Assembly (NCBI RefSeq): GCF_004348675.1 | Contig: NZ_SMKN01000001.1 | Span: 123,976-187,975 of the forward strand | Source: Micromonospora sp. KC606 | GTDB taxonomy: Bacteria; Actinomycetota; Actinomycetes; Mycobacteriales; Micromonosporaceae | DNA: 64,000 bases | Reading direction: 5' to 3' | Shown here: piece by piece, positions 51,545 to 60,893 of the stretch | Position numbering within the stretch: the first letter of the stretch is position 1 | How the letters are laid out: each line of letters opens with the position of its first letter | Program-made: the position numbers and the translations under genes | Notes under the pieces: generated by a model | Databases searched by the model: none | Seen by the model: the letters and a program-made list of their open reading frames with translations, nothing else | What the model was told of the DNA's origin: nothing

Positions 51545-52057
51545 TCAGATGGCGGACGCCGCACTGACCTTCCAGGCGTCCCCGTCGGGCACCAGCGTGA
51601 GCAGCACCCGGTTCTGGTCCACCTTCTCGCCGGCGGTGTTGACGTTGCGCCGGTACTGGTTCAGGTAGACCAGCAGCTCCACCCGGTCCGCCGTGGCGCT
51701 CACCACCCCCGTCGCGGAGACCTCCGCCAGCACCACCGCCTGCTGCTTGACGGCGGTCTGCTTGAGCGTCGCCGTGGTCTGGGCGTACTCCCGGGCGAAG
51801 GGCCCGGTGACGAAGCTGCGGCCGTTCGCGACGCTGTCGTCGAAGGTGCGGTGGTCGTAGGAGAAGATCGCCTTGGCGGCGGCGGGGGCGGTAGCCAGCG
51901 CCTGCCGGACGGCGGCGTCCCGCCGCTCGGCGCCGCGGTCGCCGTGCCAGCCCAGGCCGGCGACGGCCGCCGCCAGCAGGATCGCCGTGACCAACGCCGG
52001 GATCGGCCGGACGCGGCGGAGGGCGGGCCGCCAGCGGGCCGGGTCGAGAGTACGCAT
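51545..52057 (-). CDS. Mce-associated membrane protein
   Basis: 170 aa from ATG 52057. One N-terminal membrane helix (IPALVTAILLAAAVAGLGWH), then a SnoaL/NTF2-like extracytoplasmic domain (AAAKAIFSYDHRTFDDSVAN; DRVELLVYLNQYRRNVNTAG; LLTLVPDGDAWKVSAAS). Proteins of this kind end actinobacterial mce operons and are thought to stabilise the importer complex. Last gene of the operon, 26 bp after its paralog. Confidence 0.82.
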   Translation of the reverse strand: MRTLDPARWRPALRRVRPIPALVTAILLAAAVAGLGWHGDRGAERRDAAVRQALATAPAAAKAIFSYDHRTFDDSVANGRSFVTGPFAREYAQTTATLKQTAVKQQAVVLAEVSATGVVSATADRVELLVYLNQYRRNVNTAGEKVDQNRVLLTLVPDGDAWKVSAASAI

Positions 52058-52083
52058 CGATTCTCCTTAATCGAAGGTGGGCG

Positions 52084-52899
52084 TCAACCGACGAACTGCA
52101 GGCGGGACACCAGCCACTGACCCGACTCCGGTTCATGGACCAGGTCCATCTGGATCCGGTAGTGCGACGGCCGCCCCTCCGGGGCCTTGACGTTCTTCAC
52201 CGTCGCGTCCACAGCGACCAGGACCACAGCCCGGCGGCGGTCTCCGGAGACCATTCCCGCCCGCAGTACCGACCCCTGCGACTCCACCTTGTTCTCCACC
52301 ACGGCCGCCCGGACCTGCGACTGGCCCCGGGCGAACTCCTCCTTGAAGTCGCCCGTCGCCCCGGCGGAGATCCGTTGCAGGTCCCGGTCGACGCTCGCCG
52401 CGCTGACCGAGACGAAGTTGACGGCGACCTGCTTGGCCGCGGCGAGCGCCCCCTGGCGCGCCTCCTCCACCGCCCGGTCGGCGTACCAGCGGTGGCCGTA
52501 CACGACAGCGGCGGCCAGGGTGGCGGCGAGCGCGACCGCCAGCAGGCCCACCAGCGCCCGGCCGGCCGGCGACCCGGCTCGGCGCCCGTCGCCGGTGGCG
52601 GTGTCCGGATCGGCGGCAGGCTTGACGACACCGGGACGGCCGGCATCACGCGACAGGCCATCGACCGGTTCCCGGTCCTCGACACGGCCGCCATCACGCG
52701 GCAGATCCTCGACCGGTTCCCGGTCCTCGACCTCGATCGGCGCCTCGACCGGTTCCCGGTCGAGGCGCCGCAGCACGTCCTCGATGGCCGTCGGCCGGTT
52801 CACCGGCCGACTGACGAGCCGCCGGCGGGCCGGCCGGCCGGGCACCGCGAGCTTCGCACCCCTGATCACCTTCAGCCTGCCGTCCCTGGGTGTCTGCAC
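52084..52899 (-). CDS. Mce-associated membrane protein with long acidic N-terminus
   Basis: 271 aa from GTG 52899 (GGGGAGGAGGA just upstream). Cytoplasmic N-terminal 125 residues carry repeated acidic motifs (PIEVEDREPVEDLPRDG, then GRVEDREPVDGLSRDAG). A membrane helix follows (ALVGLLAVALAATLAAAVVY), then an NTF2-like outer domain (AKQVAVNFVSVSAASVDRDL; QMDLVHEPESGQWLVSRLQF). Homologous in layout to the next gene. The DREPVE repeats are unusual and may be a protein-docking segment. Confidence 0.8.
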   Translation of the reverse strand: MQTPRDGRLKVIRGAKLAVPGRPARRRLVSRPVNRPTAIEDVLRRLDREPVEAPIEVEDREPVEDLPRDGGRVEDREPVDGLSRDAGRPGVVKPAADPDTATGDGRRAGSPAGRALVGLLAVALAATLAAAVVYGHRWYADRAVEEARQGALAAAKQVAVNFVSVSAASVDRDLQRISAGATGDFKEEFARGQSQVRAAVVENKVESQGSVLRAGMVSGDRRRAVVLVAVDATVKNVKAPEGRPSHYRIQMDLVHEPESGQWLVSRLQFVG

Positions 52900-52922
52900 G
52901 ACATCCTCCTCCCCACCACCGG

Positions 52923-54167
52923 TCACGGGGTCACCCCGGCCAGCAGCAACTGCTTCCACGACTGGTCTCCGGCGGTCCGGTACTGGCCGCCCGTCCCGCC
53001 GAACTGCAGGGGCCGGCCGTCGCTGCCGAGCACCAGCCCGGTCACCGGGTCGTAGCCGGCCGTGCCGGCCCCCGCCCGGGACGCGCCGCCCGTGAAGGCC
53101 GGCTCGGCCCCCGAGGGCCGCGGCGCGTTCGCGGCGCCGCGTACGCCGGCGCCGGCCGCGCGGTCCGCCGCGCTGCACCCCCGTTCGGGGCTCCGGTACA
53201 CGCACGCCGGCGGGTCGTTGGCGTTCAGGACCAGGCCCAGGTGTGCCGTGCCGTCGCCCGGGGTGACCGTGAACCCGCCGGCGACGGTGATCGGGTAGAC
53301 CACCAGCAACTGTTCGATGCCGGGCAGCCGCCGGGCGGCGATGCCGTTGACGGTGATCAGGTTGCCGAGCAGGGTGCCCACGGTCGGTTCCAGCCCGCGC
53401 AGCAGCGCCACCAGTTCCTGCCCGGCTGGCGGGCCGGCGGCGAGCAGGCGGCGCAGGTCGGGGTCGGCGGCCCGGACGGCGGCGGCGAGCTGGGCCAGCC
53501 CGGCCGCCCACCGCCGCAGCGCCTCCGCCGACTCGGCCTGGGTGGCGAGGACGGTCCGGGCGTCCTCGATCAGTGTGAGGGTCTCGGGCAGAGCCTCGGT
53601 CGCGTCGGCGAGCAGCGCGTCACCGGCGTCGAGGATCCGCGCCAGCGCCTGCTCGTTGCCGGCGAAGGCGGTGCCCAGCTCGGTGACCAGCACCGCCAGA
53701 TCGTCCGGCCCGACCGACCGGACCAGCGCGTCCAGGTTGGACAGCAGCACCTCGGGGGCGAGCGGGACGCCCGTGCGGTCGGCCGGGATCACCGCACCGG
53801 CGCGCAGGTACGGCCCGGCGTCGCGGTCCGGGCGCAGATCCACGTACTGCTCCCCGACGGCGGAACGCTGGGCGATCACGGCGCGCAACTGCGCCGGCAC
53901 CCGTACGCCCCGCTGGATCCGCAGGTCGGCGCGGACGCCGTCGCCGCGCAGGGTGACCGCGGTGACCCGGCCGACGGGCACGCCGCGGTAGGTGACCGGG
54001 GCGTGCGGGAAGATGCCGCCGGCGCGGGCCAGGTCGAGGTGGACGACGTACCCGCCGCCGAGCAGCCGGTCGCCGAGACCGACGTATCGCACCCCCACGT
54101 AGGTGACGCCGAGCAGGCTCACCACGACGAAGACGAGAACCTTGAGTTTCGTGCCACGCCCGATCAC
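52923..54167 (-). CDS. mceF: Mce family protein F
   Basis: 414 aa; ATG 54167 overlaps the mceE stop (ATGA). N-terminal membrane anchor (LKVLVFVVVSLLGVTYVGVR) followed by the MCE domain about 38-115 (LARAGGIFPHAPVTYRGVPV, GRVTAV, QRSAVGEQYVDLRP). A long helical region and a C-terminal domain with two cysteines (DPPACVYRSPERGCS) follow. One of six Mce subunits that form the periplasm-spanning lipid conduit. Position at the end of the six-gene run and lack of a lipobox identify it as F. Confidence 0.88.
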   Translation of the reverse strand: MIGRGTKLKVLVFVVVSLLGVTYVGVRYVGLGDRLLGGGYVVHLDLARAGGIFPHAPVTYRGVPVGRVTAVTLRGDGVRADLRIQRGVRVPAQLRAVIAQRSAVGEQYVDLRPDRDAGPYLRAGAVIPADRTGVPLAPEVLLSNLDALVRSVGPDDLAVLVTELGTAFAGNEQALARILDAGDALLADATEALPETLTLIEDARTVLATQAESAEALRRWAAGLAQLAAAVRAADPDLRRLLAAGPPAGQELVALLRGLEPTVGTLLGNLITVNGIAARRLPGIEQLLVVYPITVAGGFTVTPGDGTAHLGLVLNANDPPACVYRSPERGCSAADRAAGAGVRGAANAPRPSGAEPAFTGGASRAGAGTAGYDPVTGLVLGSDGRPLQFGGTGGQYRTAGDQSWKQLLLAGVTP

Positions 54168-55561
54168 GGCAGCAAGCCTCCTTTCAGGACGTCGGTCAGG
54201 TCACCGGTCTGGCCGGTGATCGCCCCGGTCACCGGCAGCACGCACTGCCCCGACAGCACCGTGCCGGACGGCAGCTCGGTTCCGGCGGGGAACGCGGTGC
54301 CGGGGGGCACCAGCCCCTTCGGCAGGATCAGCCCGTCGACCGGCACCGGCGAGCCGGGCTTGAGCAGCACGCATCCCTCGGGCAGCCGGCAGTCCTTCGG
54401 TGGCGTCCAGGTCGCCGGGAAATTCTTCGGATCGGGCAGGCACCCGGTCAGTGGCAGGTCGGGCAGGGGCAGCGGGCCGGCGTCCGGCCGGGGCCTGCCC
54501 GGGCCACCCGGCCGGGACGCGCCGGACTTGGGCGGGCGGGCCGTGGCGGGCGGTGCGGGCGCCGCGGCGACCAGGTTGGCCAGGATGCCGGCGGCGTCGA
54601 GGTCGGCGGTGACGGAGAGGTTGACGAAGTCGCCGACGATCGCCCCGGTCACGTTCGGCGGGAACGGGAAGGACAGCATGAAGTCCAGGGACTTCGGCAG
54701 GTCGTCGCCGGCGCGGACGAGCTGCTCCAGGATCGGTTGCAGCGCCCGTACGTTGGCCAGGGTGTCGTCGCGGCTGCGCTCCACGACGCGGGTGCCGACC
54801 CGGCCGAGCTCACCGAGCGCGGTCAGCGCGCTGGTCAGCTGGGCGCGCTGGCTGGCCAGCACGGTCATCCCGGGGGCGAGGGAGTCGACCGCGTCGCCGA
54901 CCACCTGCCGTTGCCGGGCCAGCCGGCCGGTGAGCCGGTCGAGCGCCTCGACGGCCCGGACGATGTCGCTCTTCTGCCGCTCCAGCCCGCCGATGAAGGT
55001 GTCGAGCTGGCGCAGCGCGTCGCGGACCGCGGGCTCGCGGCCGTCCAGTGCCGCAGCCAGTTCCTGGTTGATGGTGCGCAGCTGCGCCAGTCCACCGCCG
55101 TTGAGCAGCAGCCCGAGGGCGGCGAGCACCTCCTCCACCTCCGCCCCGCGGCTGGTGCGGACCAGCGGGATGACGTCACCGTCGGCGAGCCGGCCGCGCG
55201 CCGGTTCGGTGGGCGGCGCGGCCACCGTCACGTACTTCTCGCCGAGCAGGCTGCTCTGCCGGACGGCGGCGGTGGCGTTGGCCGGCAGGCGGACCTCGCG
55301 GTCGATGCGCAGGGTCACCCGCGCCGTCCAGCCGGCCAGCGAGATCCTCTCGACGCTGCCCACGGTCACGTCGTCGACCTTGACGGCGGCCTGCGGCACC
55401 AGGTCGAGTACGTCGCTGAACTCGACGGTGACCCGGTATCCGGCGCCGGCCGGCTCGCCACCGGGCAGTGGCAGGTCGGTCACCTCCGGCAGGCCGCACC
55501 CGGCGGGCAGTAGCGCCGCGACCAGGACGCCGGCCGCCAGCTGGCGCATCCGGGCGATCAT
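54164..55561 (-). CDS. mceE: Mce family lipoprotein E
   Basis: 465 aa from ATG 55561 (ATGA overlap with mceD). Lipoprotein signal MRQLAAGVLVAALLPAGC with lipobox PAGC, the mark of MceE/LprK. MCE domain about 40-120 (YRVTVEFSDVLDLVPQAAVK; QSSLLGEKYVTVAAPPT), helical coiled region to about 290, and a Pro/Gly-rich C-terminal tail with three cysteines. Lipid anchoring ties the Mce barrel to the outer face of the membrane. Confidence 0.9.
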   Translation of the reverse strand: MIARMRQLAAGVLVAALLPAGCGLPEVTDLPLPGGEPAGAGYRVTVEFSDVLDLVPQAAVKVDDVTVGSVERISLAGWTARVTLRIDREVRLPANATAAVRQSSLLGEKYVTVAAPPTEPARGRLADGDVIPLVRTSRGAEVEEVLAALGLLLNGGGLAQLRTINQELAAALDGREPAVRDALRQLDTFIGGLERQKSDIVRAVEALDRLTGRLARQRQVVGDAVDSLAPGMTVLASQRAQLTSALTALGELGRVGTRVVERSRDDTLANVRALQPILEQLVRAGDDLPKSLDFMLSFPFPPNVTGAIVGDFVNLSVTADLDAAGILANLVAAAPAPPATARPPKSGASRPGGPGRPRPDAGPLPLPDLPLTGCLPDPKNFPATWTPPKDCRLPEGCVLLKPGSPVPVDGLILPKGLVPPGTAFPAGTELPSGTVLSGQCVLPVTGAITGQTGDLTDVLKGGLLP

Positions 55562-56802
55562 GCCGGCCCCCGCAGGATGCCGCCGAGGGTGAGGTCGGGG
55601 GCGATGTCGGGGCCGCCCGGCGCCGCATCGGCGGCCGGCCCTCCGGGAGAGGGGGCTCCCGGTGGGACCGGACCGGTCGCCGGGGCGCCGGGCGGCAGCT
55701 TGAGCAGCCTACGCAGCTGGTCGGTCATGGGCAGGCCGCGTGCGTGCAGGGTCTGCGCGAGCGCGCGGCACGTCTCGGGCACCCGTGTCGCCGGCAGCTG
55801 GTCCACCATCAGAGAGCAGACGAACCCGGCCGGGTCGTACGGGCCGGTCGCGTTGTTTCGGGTGTCGAGCGTGCCGGAGCGGGGGTTGTAGGCCAGGGCG
55901 AGGTTGCTCACGGTCAGCGGCGCGACGTCGAGGATCTCGATGACCGCCCGCTGCTGGCGGACCAGCACCCCGGTGATGTCGGCGAGCGCCGCGACGTCGG
56001 CGGTGAGCACCTCGCGGTTCTGGCGCACGAACGCGGTGACGTCGGCCAGGGCGACCGAGAGGTTGCGCAACGCGGCGGTCAGTTCGTCGCCCTCGCCGGC
56101 GAGCTGCTGCGCCACGTCGGCCAGTTGCTGGTTGAACGCGCGGACCTGCTGGTCACTGCGGGCCAGGGTGGTGGTGAACCGTTGCAGGTTGGCGACCGAA
56201 CCGAACAGGTCCTGCCGGCCGTCGGCGACGGTGGCGAGCGCCCGGGACAGCCCGTCGAGGGCGTCGCGAAGATTCTCGCCGTTGCCCTCAAGGTTGGCTC
56301 GTCCCGTGGCGACCAGGTCGGCCAGGGCGCCGTCGGCGTTGGCCCCCTTCGGCCCGAGCGCGCGGTTGAACTCGTCCAACGCCCGGTAGATGTCGTCGAT
56401 CTCCATCGGAGCGGCGGTCCGGGAGACCGGAATCTCCGCTCCGTCGGCCAGCGCCGGCCCGCCGGAGTACGCGGGGGTCAGCTGCACGTACCGGTCGCTG
56501 ACCACGCTGGGCGGAACGATCAGCGCCTGCGCGTCGGCGGGCACGCCCACCTCCGGGTCGTAGCGCATGGTGACCCGCACGGTGGCGCCCTGCGGCGTCA
56601 CGGCGGTCACCTCCCCGACGCGGACGCCGAGCACCCGCACGTCGGATCCGGGGTACACGCCGACGGCGCGGGTGAAGTGGGCGACCAGCTGCCGTTGCGG
56701 GGTCTCGGGGCGGAGGACCACCACCGTGGCGGCGACGGCGGTCAGCAGGACGGTCGCGGCGGCGACCGGACGCCGCCACCGCAGGATCCGGCCGGGCATC
56801 AT
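55558..56802 (-). CDS. mceD: Mce family protein D
   Basis: 414 aa from ATG 56802 (tandem ATGs; GGGAGG four bases upstream; overlaps the mceC stop). Membrane anchor PVAAATVLLTAVAATVVVLR. MCE domain FTRAVGVYPGSDVRVLGVRV, GEVTAV, VSDRYVQLTPAYSGG. Coiled-coil region with heptad-like repeats (ADGALADLVATGRANLEGNG; QQLADVAQQLAGEGDELTAA), then a Pro/Ala-rich tail. Fourth Mce subunit of the operon. Confidence 0.88.
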   Translation of the reverse strand: MMPGRILRWRRPVAAATVLLTAVAATVVVLRPETPQRQLVAHFTRAVGVYPGSDVRVLGVRVGEVTAVTPQGATVRVTMRYDPEVGVPADAQALIVPPSVVSDRYVQLTPAYSGGPALADGAEIPVSRTAAPMEIDDIYRALDEFNRALGPKGANADGALADLVATGRANLEGNGENLRDALDGLSRALATVADGRQDLFGSVANLQRFTTTLARSDQQVRAFNQQLADVAQQLAGEGDELTAALRNLSVALADVTAFVRQNREVLTADVAALADITGVLVRQQRAVIEILDVAPLTVSNLALAYNPRSGTLDTRNNATGPYDPAGFVCSLMVDQLPATRVPETCRALAQTLHARGLPMTDQLRRLLKLPPGAPATGPVPPGAPSPGGPAADAAPGGPDIAPDLTLGGILRGPA

Positions 56803-57782
56803 CGTCCTCCCGTCGTTGGCTGGAACGGCTGCACCATCCCGTGCACGTACGAGTCGAACCACCGGCCGTTGCCGACCACGTTGGCGAACGCGGTCACGAA
56901 CGGCGCCATCCGTTCGATGGTCAGCTCCAGGTCGTCCCGGTTGCGTTGCAACACGGCGATCACCTCACGCAGCTTGTTCAGGGCAGGGGTGAGCGTGGTG
57001 CGGTTGTCAGCGACCAGGCCGGACAGCTGGGTGGCGAGGTCGCTGGTGCCGACGAGCAGCTTGTGGATGGCGTCCCGGCGGCGGCTCACCTCGGCCAGCA
57101 GCGCCTCGCCGTCGGTGACCAGCCTGCGGAACTCCTCGTCGCGGGTGGCGAGCACCTCGGTGACCTTCCGGGCCCGGGCCAGCAGGGACCGCAGTTCGGC
57201 GTCGCGCTCGGCGACGGTCCGGGACAGCCGGGACAGCCCGTCCAGCGCGGAGCCGACGCTGGCCGGGGTGTCGGCGAACGTCTCGGACAGGGTGGCGAAC
57301 GCGGCGGCGAGCTGCTCGGTGTCGACCCGGTCGAGGGTGTCGGCGAGCCCGGTGACGGCCTGCAACACGTCGAACGGGGCGGCGGTGCGCTCCAGCGGAA
57401 TCAGCGCGCCCTCGGGCAGCCGTCCCCCGCCGGAGGGAGACAGGGCGAGGTACTTCTGGCCGAGCACGGTTTTGATCCGGATGGTCGCACCGGTCTGGTC
57501 GCCGAGGCGTACGCCGTCGTCGTCGACCCGGAAGCGGACCCGCACGAACGTGCCGCCGTCGCGGGCGAGTTCCACGGTGGTCACCTTGCCGACCCGTACG
57601 CCGGCGACCCGCACCTCGTTGCCGACGGCCAGGCCGCTGGCGTCGTGGAAGGCAGCCTGGTACGCGCGACCGGTCAGCCCCGCGAGCCGGTCGAGCTGAA
57701 AGGCGCCGAGCAGCACGGCGACGATCACGGTCAGCCCGACGGCGCCGGTGACCACGGGATTGCGTTCGCTGAACGGTTTCAT
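56799..57782 (-). CDS. mceC: Mce family protein C
   Basis: 327 aa from ATG 57782, overlapping the mceB stop. Anchor VVTGAVGLTVIVAVLLGAFQ. MCE domain FHDASGLAVGNEVRVAGVRV, GKVTTVEL, KTVLGQKYLALSPSGGG. Long helical domain (TLDRVDTEQLAAAFATLSET; EVSRRRDAIHKLLVGTSDLA). The shortest Mce subunit here, without a Pro-rich tail. Third subunit. Confidence 0.88.
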   Translation of the reverse strand: MKPFSERNPVVTGAVGLTVIVAVLLGAFQLDRLAGLTGRAYQAAFHDASGLAVGNEVRVAGVRVGKVTTVELARDGGTFVRVRFRVDDDGVRLGDQTGATIRIKTVLGQKYLALSPSGGGRLPEGALIPLERTAAPFDVLQAVTGLADTLDRVDTEQLAAAFATLSETFADTPASVGSALDGLSRLSRTVAERDAELRSLLARARKVTEVLATRDEEFRRLVTDGEALLAEVSRRRDAIHKLLVGTSDLATQLSGLVADNRTTLTPALNKLREVIAVLQRNRDDLELTIERMAPFVTAFANVVGNGRWFDSYVHGMVQPFQPTTGGR

Positions 57783-58810
57783 CGGCTGCCTCCGCCGGCG
57801 CACCGGGCGGCCGGTGCGCTGAACGTCACGGGGTTGAGCGTCTGGCCGGCGGCCGTCACCTGGCCGTCGAAGTCGCAGAGGTAGAAGTTGAACCAGGATC
57901 CGTAGGAGGCGGCCCGGGTCAGCGCCTCGTACCGCTGCGGTAGCCGGCCGAGGGTGCCCTCGATGACCGCCGAGTTGCGGTCGAGGGTGCCGGCGAGCTG
58001 GTCCAGGGCCCGCACGTCCGCGGCCAGTGGCGGCCGCACCTCCGCCAGCAGTGACGAGGTCGCGGCGGTGAGGTCGCCGATGTTGACCAGCGCCTGGCCG
58101 ATGGCCTTCCGGTCGGCGGCCAGCCCGGAGACGAACTCCTGCAACTGCCGGATCGTCCGGTCGAGGTCACGGTCGCGCGTGGCCAGGGTCGCCAGGACGT
58201 CGTTGAGGTTGGTGATCACCCGGCCGATGACGGCGTCCCGGTCGGCGAGGGTGTTGGTCAGCGACGCCGTGCGGCTCAGCAGGCTGCTGACCGTGCCGCC
58301 CTCGCCCTGGAGCACCTGGATGATCTCGTAGGCGAGCTTGTTGACGTCGTCCGGGTCGAGCGCGGCGAACAGTGGCCGGAATCCGTTGAACAGCGCGGTC
58401 AGGTCCAGCGCCGGGGTGGTCTGGCCGACCGGAATGAGCCCGTCCGGCCGCAGCGGGCGCCGGTCTCCCGGTCCCTCGCTCAGCGCCAGGTAGCGCTGGC
58501 CGACGAGGTTCCGGTAGCGGATCTTGGCGCGGACGCTGGTGACCAGGGGCACCTCGTCGCGGACGGTGAAGGCCACCTCGGCGACCGTGTTGTCGACCAC
58601 CCGGATGTCGCTGACCCGGCCGACCCGCACCCCGGCGATGCGCACGTCGTCGCCGGGCAGCAGCCCGGTGACGTCGGTGAACCGGGCCCGGTAGGTGACA
58701 CCGCCGGCGGGAAAGGCGCCGAGGGTCTGCGCGAGCAGCCCGGTCAGCAGCAGCGTCACGGCGGCGAAGATGGCCAGCTTGACCAGCGGCGCGATCGTCT
58801 TCTGGCTCAT
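57779..58810 (-). CDS. mceB: Mce family protein B
   Basis: 343 aa from ATG 58810, overlapping the mceA stop (ATGA). Anchor LVKLAIFAAVTLLLTGLLAQ. MCE domain FTDVTGLLPGDDVRIAGVRV, GRVSDI, RNLVGQRYLALSEGPGD. Helical region PLFAALDPDDVNKLAYEIIQ, and two cysteines near the end (FYLCDFDGQV, ARCAGG). Second Mce subunit. Confidence 0.88.
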   Translation of the reverse strand: MSQKTIAPLVKLAIFAAVTLLLTGLLAQTLGAFPAGGVTYRARFTDVTGLLPGDDVRIAGVRVGRVSDIRVVDNTVAEVAFTVRDEVPLVTSVRAKIRYRNLVGQRYLALSEGPGDRRPLRPDGLIPVGQTTPALDLTALFNGFRPLFAALDPDDVNKLAYEIIQVLQGEGGTVSSLLSRTASLTNTLADRDAVIGRVITNLNDVLATLATRDRDLDRTIRQLQEFVSGLAADRKAIGQALVNIGDLTAATSSLLAEVRPPLAADVRALDQLAGTLDRNSAVIEGTLGRLPQRYEALTRAASYGSWFNFYLCDFDGQVTAAGQTLNPVTFSAPAARCAGGGSR

Positions 58811-60087
58811 CGCGCGTGCACCACCGCGCCGCGCAGCAGCGGCCCCCACAGCAGCACCGCGATGTCGGGCACCTCCGCCGGCGGGGTGCCGGTGAGGGCA
58901 CCCACGAGGGGTTTGACCAGGGCCCGTTCCTCGCTGGTGGCGGCCCGGCCCATCTCCGGGGAGGCGCCGGCGGGCGCGGCCGGCACGCCGACGGGCAGGC
59001 TCGGGCGGTGACGCTCGCCGGAGTAGTCGTAGCCGTCGTCGACCGGAACCTCCGGGGCCGGTCCGGCGGGCCGGGGGAGGCCACGGCAGTTCGGCCCGTC
59101 GTCGGCGCCGTAGACCGGCTCGTCGCGGCCCCGCTCGTACCTGCCGCCGTCGCGGGTGACCTCCAGGGTGATGTGCATCCGGCCGCCGGCGAACACCTCC
59201 TCCACCCGGGGTTGCAGGGCGACCAGGCCGCTCATCAGGCACGGGTACTCGGGGGCGTAGGCGGCGAGCAGTTCGAGCACCGGCCGGCTCACCGCGCCCA
59301 GCCGGATGAACTGGTCGCCGTGCCGGTCGAGGAAACCCCGGGTGACGTCGGCCGCTCCGGTGGTCGTGGCGAGGAACGCCGCCAGTTGGGTGCGCTGGTC
59401 GGCGACGGTGCGGGCGGTGACCGTGACGTCGCGCAGCAACGCCAGCAGGTCGGGCAGCGCCGCGTCGTAGCTGTCCAGCACTATCGCCAGCGTGCGGATG
59501 TCCTCGGCGATCGCCGGCATCGCCGGGTTGAGTTGCTTGAGGTACGCGTCGAGTGCGGCCAGGTTCGCGCCGAGCTGGTCGCCCCGCCCTTCCAGGGCGG
59601 TCGCCAGGGCGGCCAGCGTGGTGGCCAGCTGATCGGGGCGGATGGCCTGCAACAGGGGCAGCGCCTCGTCGAGTACCCGTTCCAGCTCGACGGCGGTGCG
59701 GCTGCGGTCCTGGGTGATCACGGCGCCGTCGCGGATCGGCCCGGCGGTGCTGGCCGGCGGCGGGACGAGCTCGACGTAGCGTTCGCCGAAGAGCGTCTTG
59801 GGTAGCAGCTGGGCGGTCGTGTCGGCTGGGATCCGGGCGGTCGACGCCGGGTCGATGGCGAGCCGGAGGACGACCCCGGCACCGTCGCTGCGCACCGAAC
59901 GGACGTCGCCGACGCGCACGCCGCGTACCTTGACGTCGGCGCCGTCGCTGAGCTGCAGCCCGGCGCGGTCGGCGTGCAGGGTGACCCAGGCAACCGGGGT
60001 GAACGCCCGTTGGTACTGCAGCACGGAGGCGGTCAGCGCCGCGGTCAGCACGACGATGAAGACGACACCGAGGACCCGATTTTTCAT
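58807..60087 (-). CDS. mceA: Mce family protein A
   Basis: 426 aa from ATG 60087. Anchor VLGVVFIVVLTAALTASVLQ. MCE domain LHADRAGLQLSDGADVKVRG, VRVGDVRSV, PKTLFGERYVELVPPP. Helical domain, then a C-terminal part with two cysteines (EYPCLMSGLV, PNCRGLP) and a Pro-rich tail, as in other MceA proteins. First of six Mce subunits, directly after the two permease genes. Confidence 0.88.
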   Translation of the reverse strand: MKNRVLGVVFIVVLTAALTASVLQYQRAFTPVAWVTLHADRAGLQLSDGADVKVRGVRVGDVRSVRSDGAGVVLRLAIDPASTARIPADTTAQLLPKTLFGERYVELVPPPASTAGPIRDGAVITQDRSRTAVELERVLDEALPLLQAIRPDQLATTLAALATALEGRGDQLGANLAALDAYLKQLNPAMPAIAEDIRTLAIVLDSYDAALPDLLALLRDVTVTARTVADQRTQLAAFLATTTGAADVTRGFLDRHGDQFIRLGAVSRPVLELLAAYAPEYPCLMSGLVALQPRVEEVFAGGRMHITLEVTRDGGRYERGRDEPVYGADDGPNCRGLPRPAGPAPEVPVDDGYDYSGERHRPSLPVGVPAAPAGASPEMGRAATSEERALVKPLVGALTGTPPAEVPDIAVLLWGPLLRGAVVHAR

Positions 60088-60088
60088 G

Positions 60089-60892
60089 TCACCCCGCGAT
60101 CCGGACGGTGGTGGTCGCTCCCCAGATGGCCAGCGACAGGAAGAAGTCGACGATGTTGACGGCCACGATGGCCAGCCGGACGGCCCGCCCGACCGCGACG
60201 CCGACGCCCGCGGGCCCGCCGCTGGCGGTGTAGCCGTAGTAGCAGTGGACGAGCACCACGATCAGGCTGAAGACCAGCACCTTGCCGAAGGACCAGAGAA
60301 CGTCGCCGGGCGGTAGGAAGAGGTGGAAGTAGTAGTCGTAGGTGCCGGCCGACTGCCCGAAGTAGCCGACGGCGATGGTGCGGGTGGCCAGGTAGCTGGA
60401 GAGCAGGCCGATCACGTACAGCGGGATCACCGCGATGAACCCGGCGATCATCCGGGTGGTGACCAGGAACGGTAGCGATGGCACGGCCATCACCTCCAAG
60501 GCGTCCACCTCCTCGGAGATGCGCATCGCACCGAGCTGTGCGGTGAACCCACAGCCGACGGTGGCCGACAGCGCCAACGCGGCCACCAGCGGCGAGATCT
60601 CGCGGGTGTTGAAGTACGCCGAGATGAAGCCGGTGAACGCGCTGCTGCCGATCTGGTTGAGCGCCTGGTAGCCCTGTAGGCCGACCTCGGTGCCGGTGAA
60701 GAAGGTCAGGAAGCAGATGACGCCGACGGTGCCGCCGAGCACCGCGAGGGCGCCCGTGCCGAAGCTGACCTCGGCCAGCAGCCGCACCACCTCCCGCCGG
60801 TAGCGGCGGACCGTGCGCGGCGCCCAGGCGAACGCCCGCAGGTAGAACGCGAGCTGGCCGCCGAGGTCGTCGAGTTGTCGCAGCACCGGCAC
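60089..60892 (-). CDS. yrbEB: MlaE/YrbE-type permease, second copy
   Basis: 267 aa from GTG 60892. MlaE-family ABC permease with about five membrane segments. The family core FTAQLGAMRISEEVDALEVM forms the coupling helix that contacts the ATPase. Other marks are SAFTGFISAYFNTREISPLV and YYGYTASGGPAGVGVAVGRA. Heterodimer partner of the preceding YrbEA. Moves lipid between the Mce channel and the membrane. Confidence 0.9.
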   Translation of the reverse strand: MPVLRQLDDLGGQLAFYLRAFAWAPRTVRRYRREVVRLLAEVSFGTGALAVLGGTVGVICFLTFFTGTEVGLQGYQALNQIGSSAFTGFISAYFNTREISPLVAALALSATVGCGFTAQLGAMRISEEVDALEVMAVPSLPFLVTTRMIAGFIAVIPLYVIGLLSSYLATRTIAVGYFGQSAGTYDYYFHLFLPPGDVLWSFGKVLVFSLIVVLVHCYYGYTASGGPAGVGVAVGRAVRLAIVAVNIVDFFLSLAIWGATTTVRIAG

Positions 60893-60893
60893 G

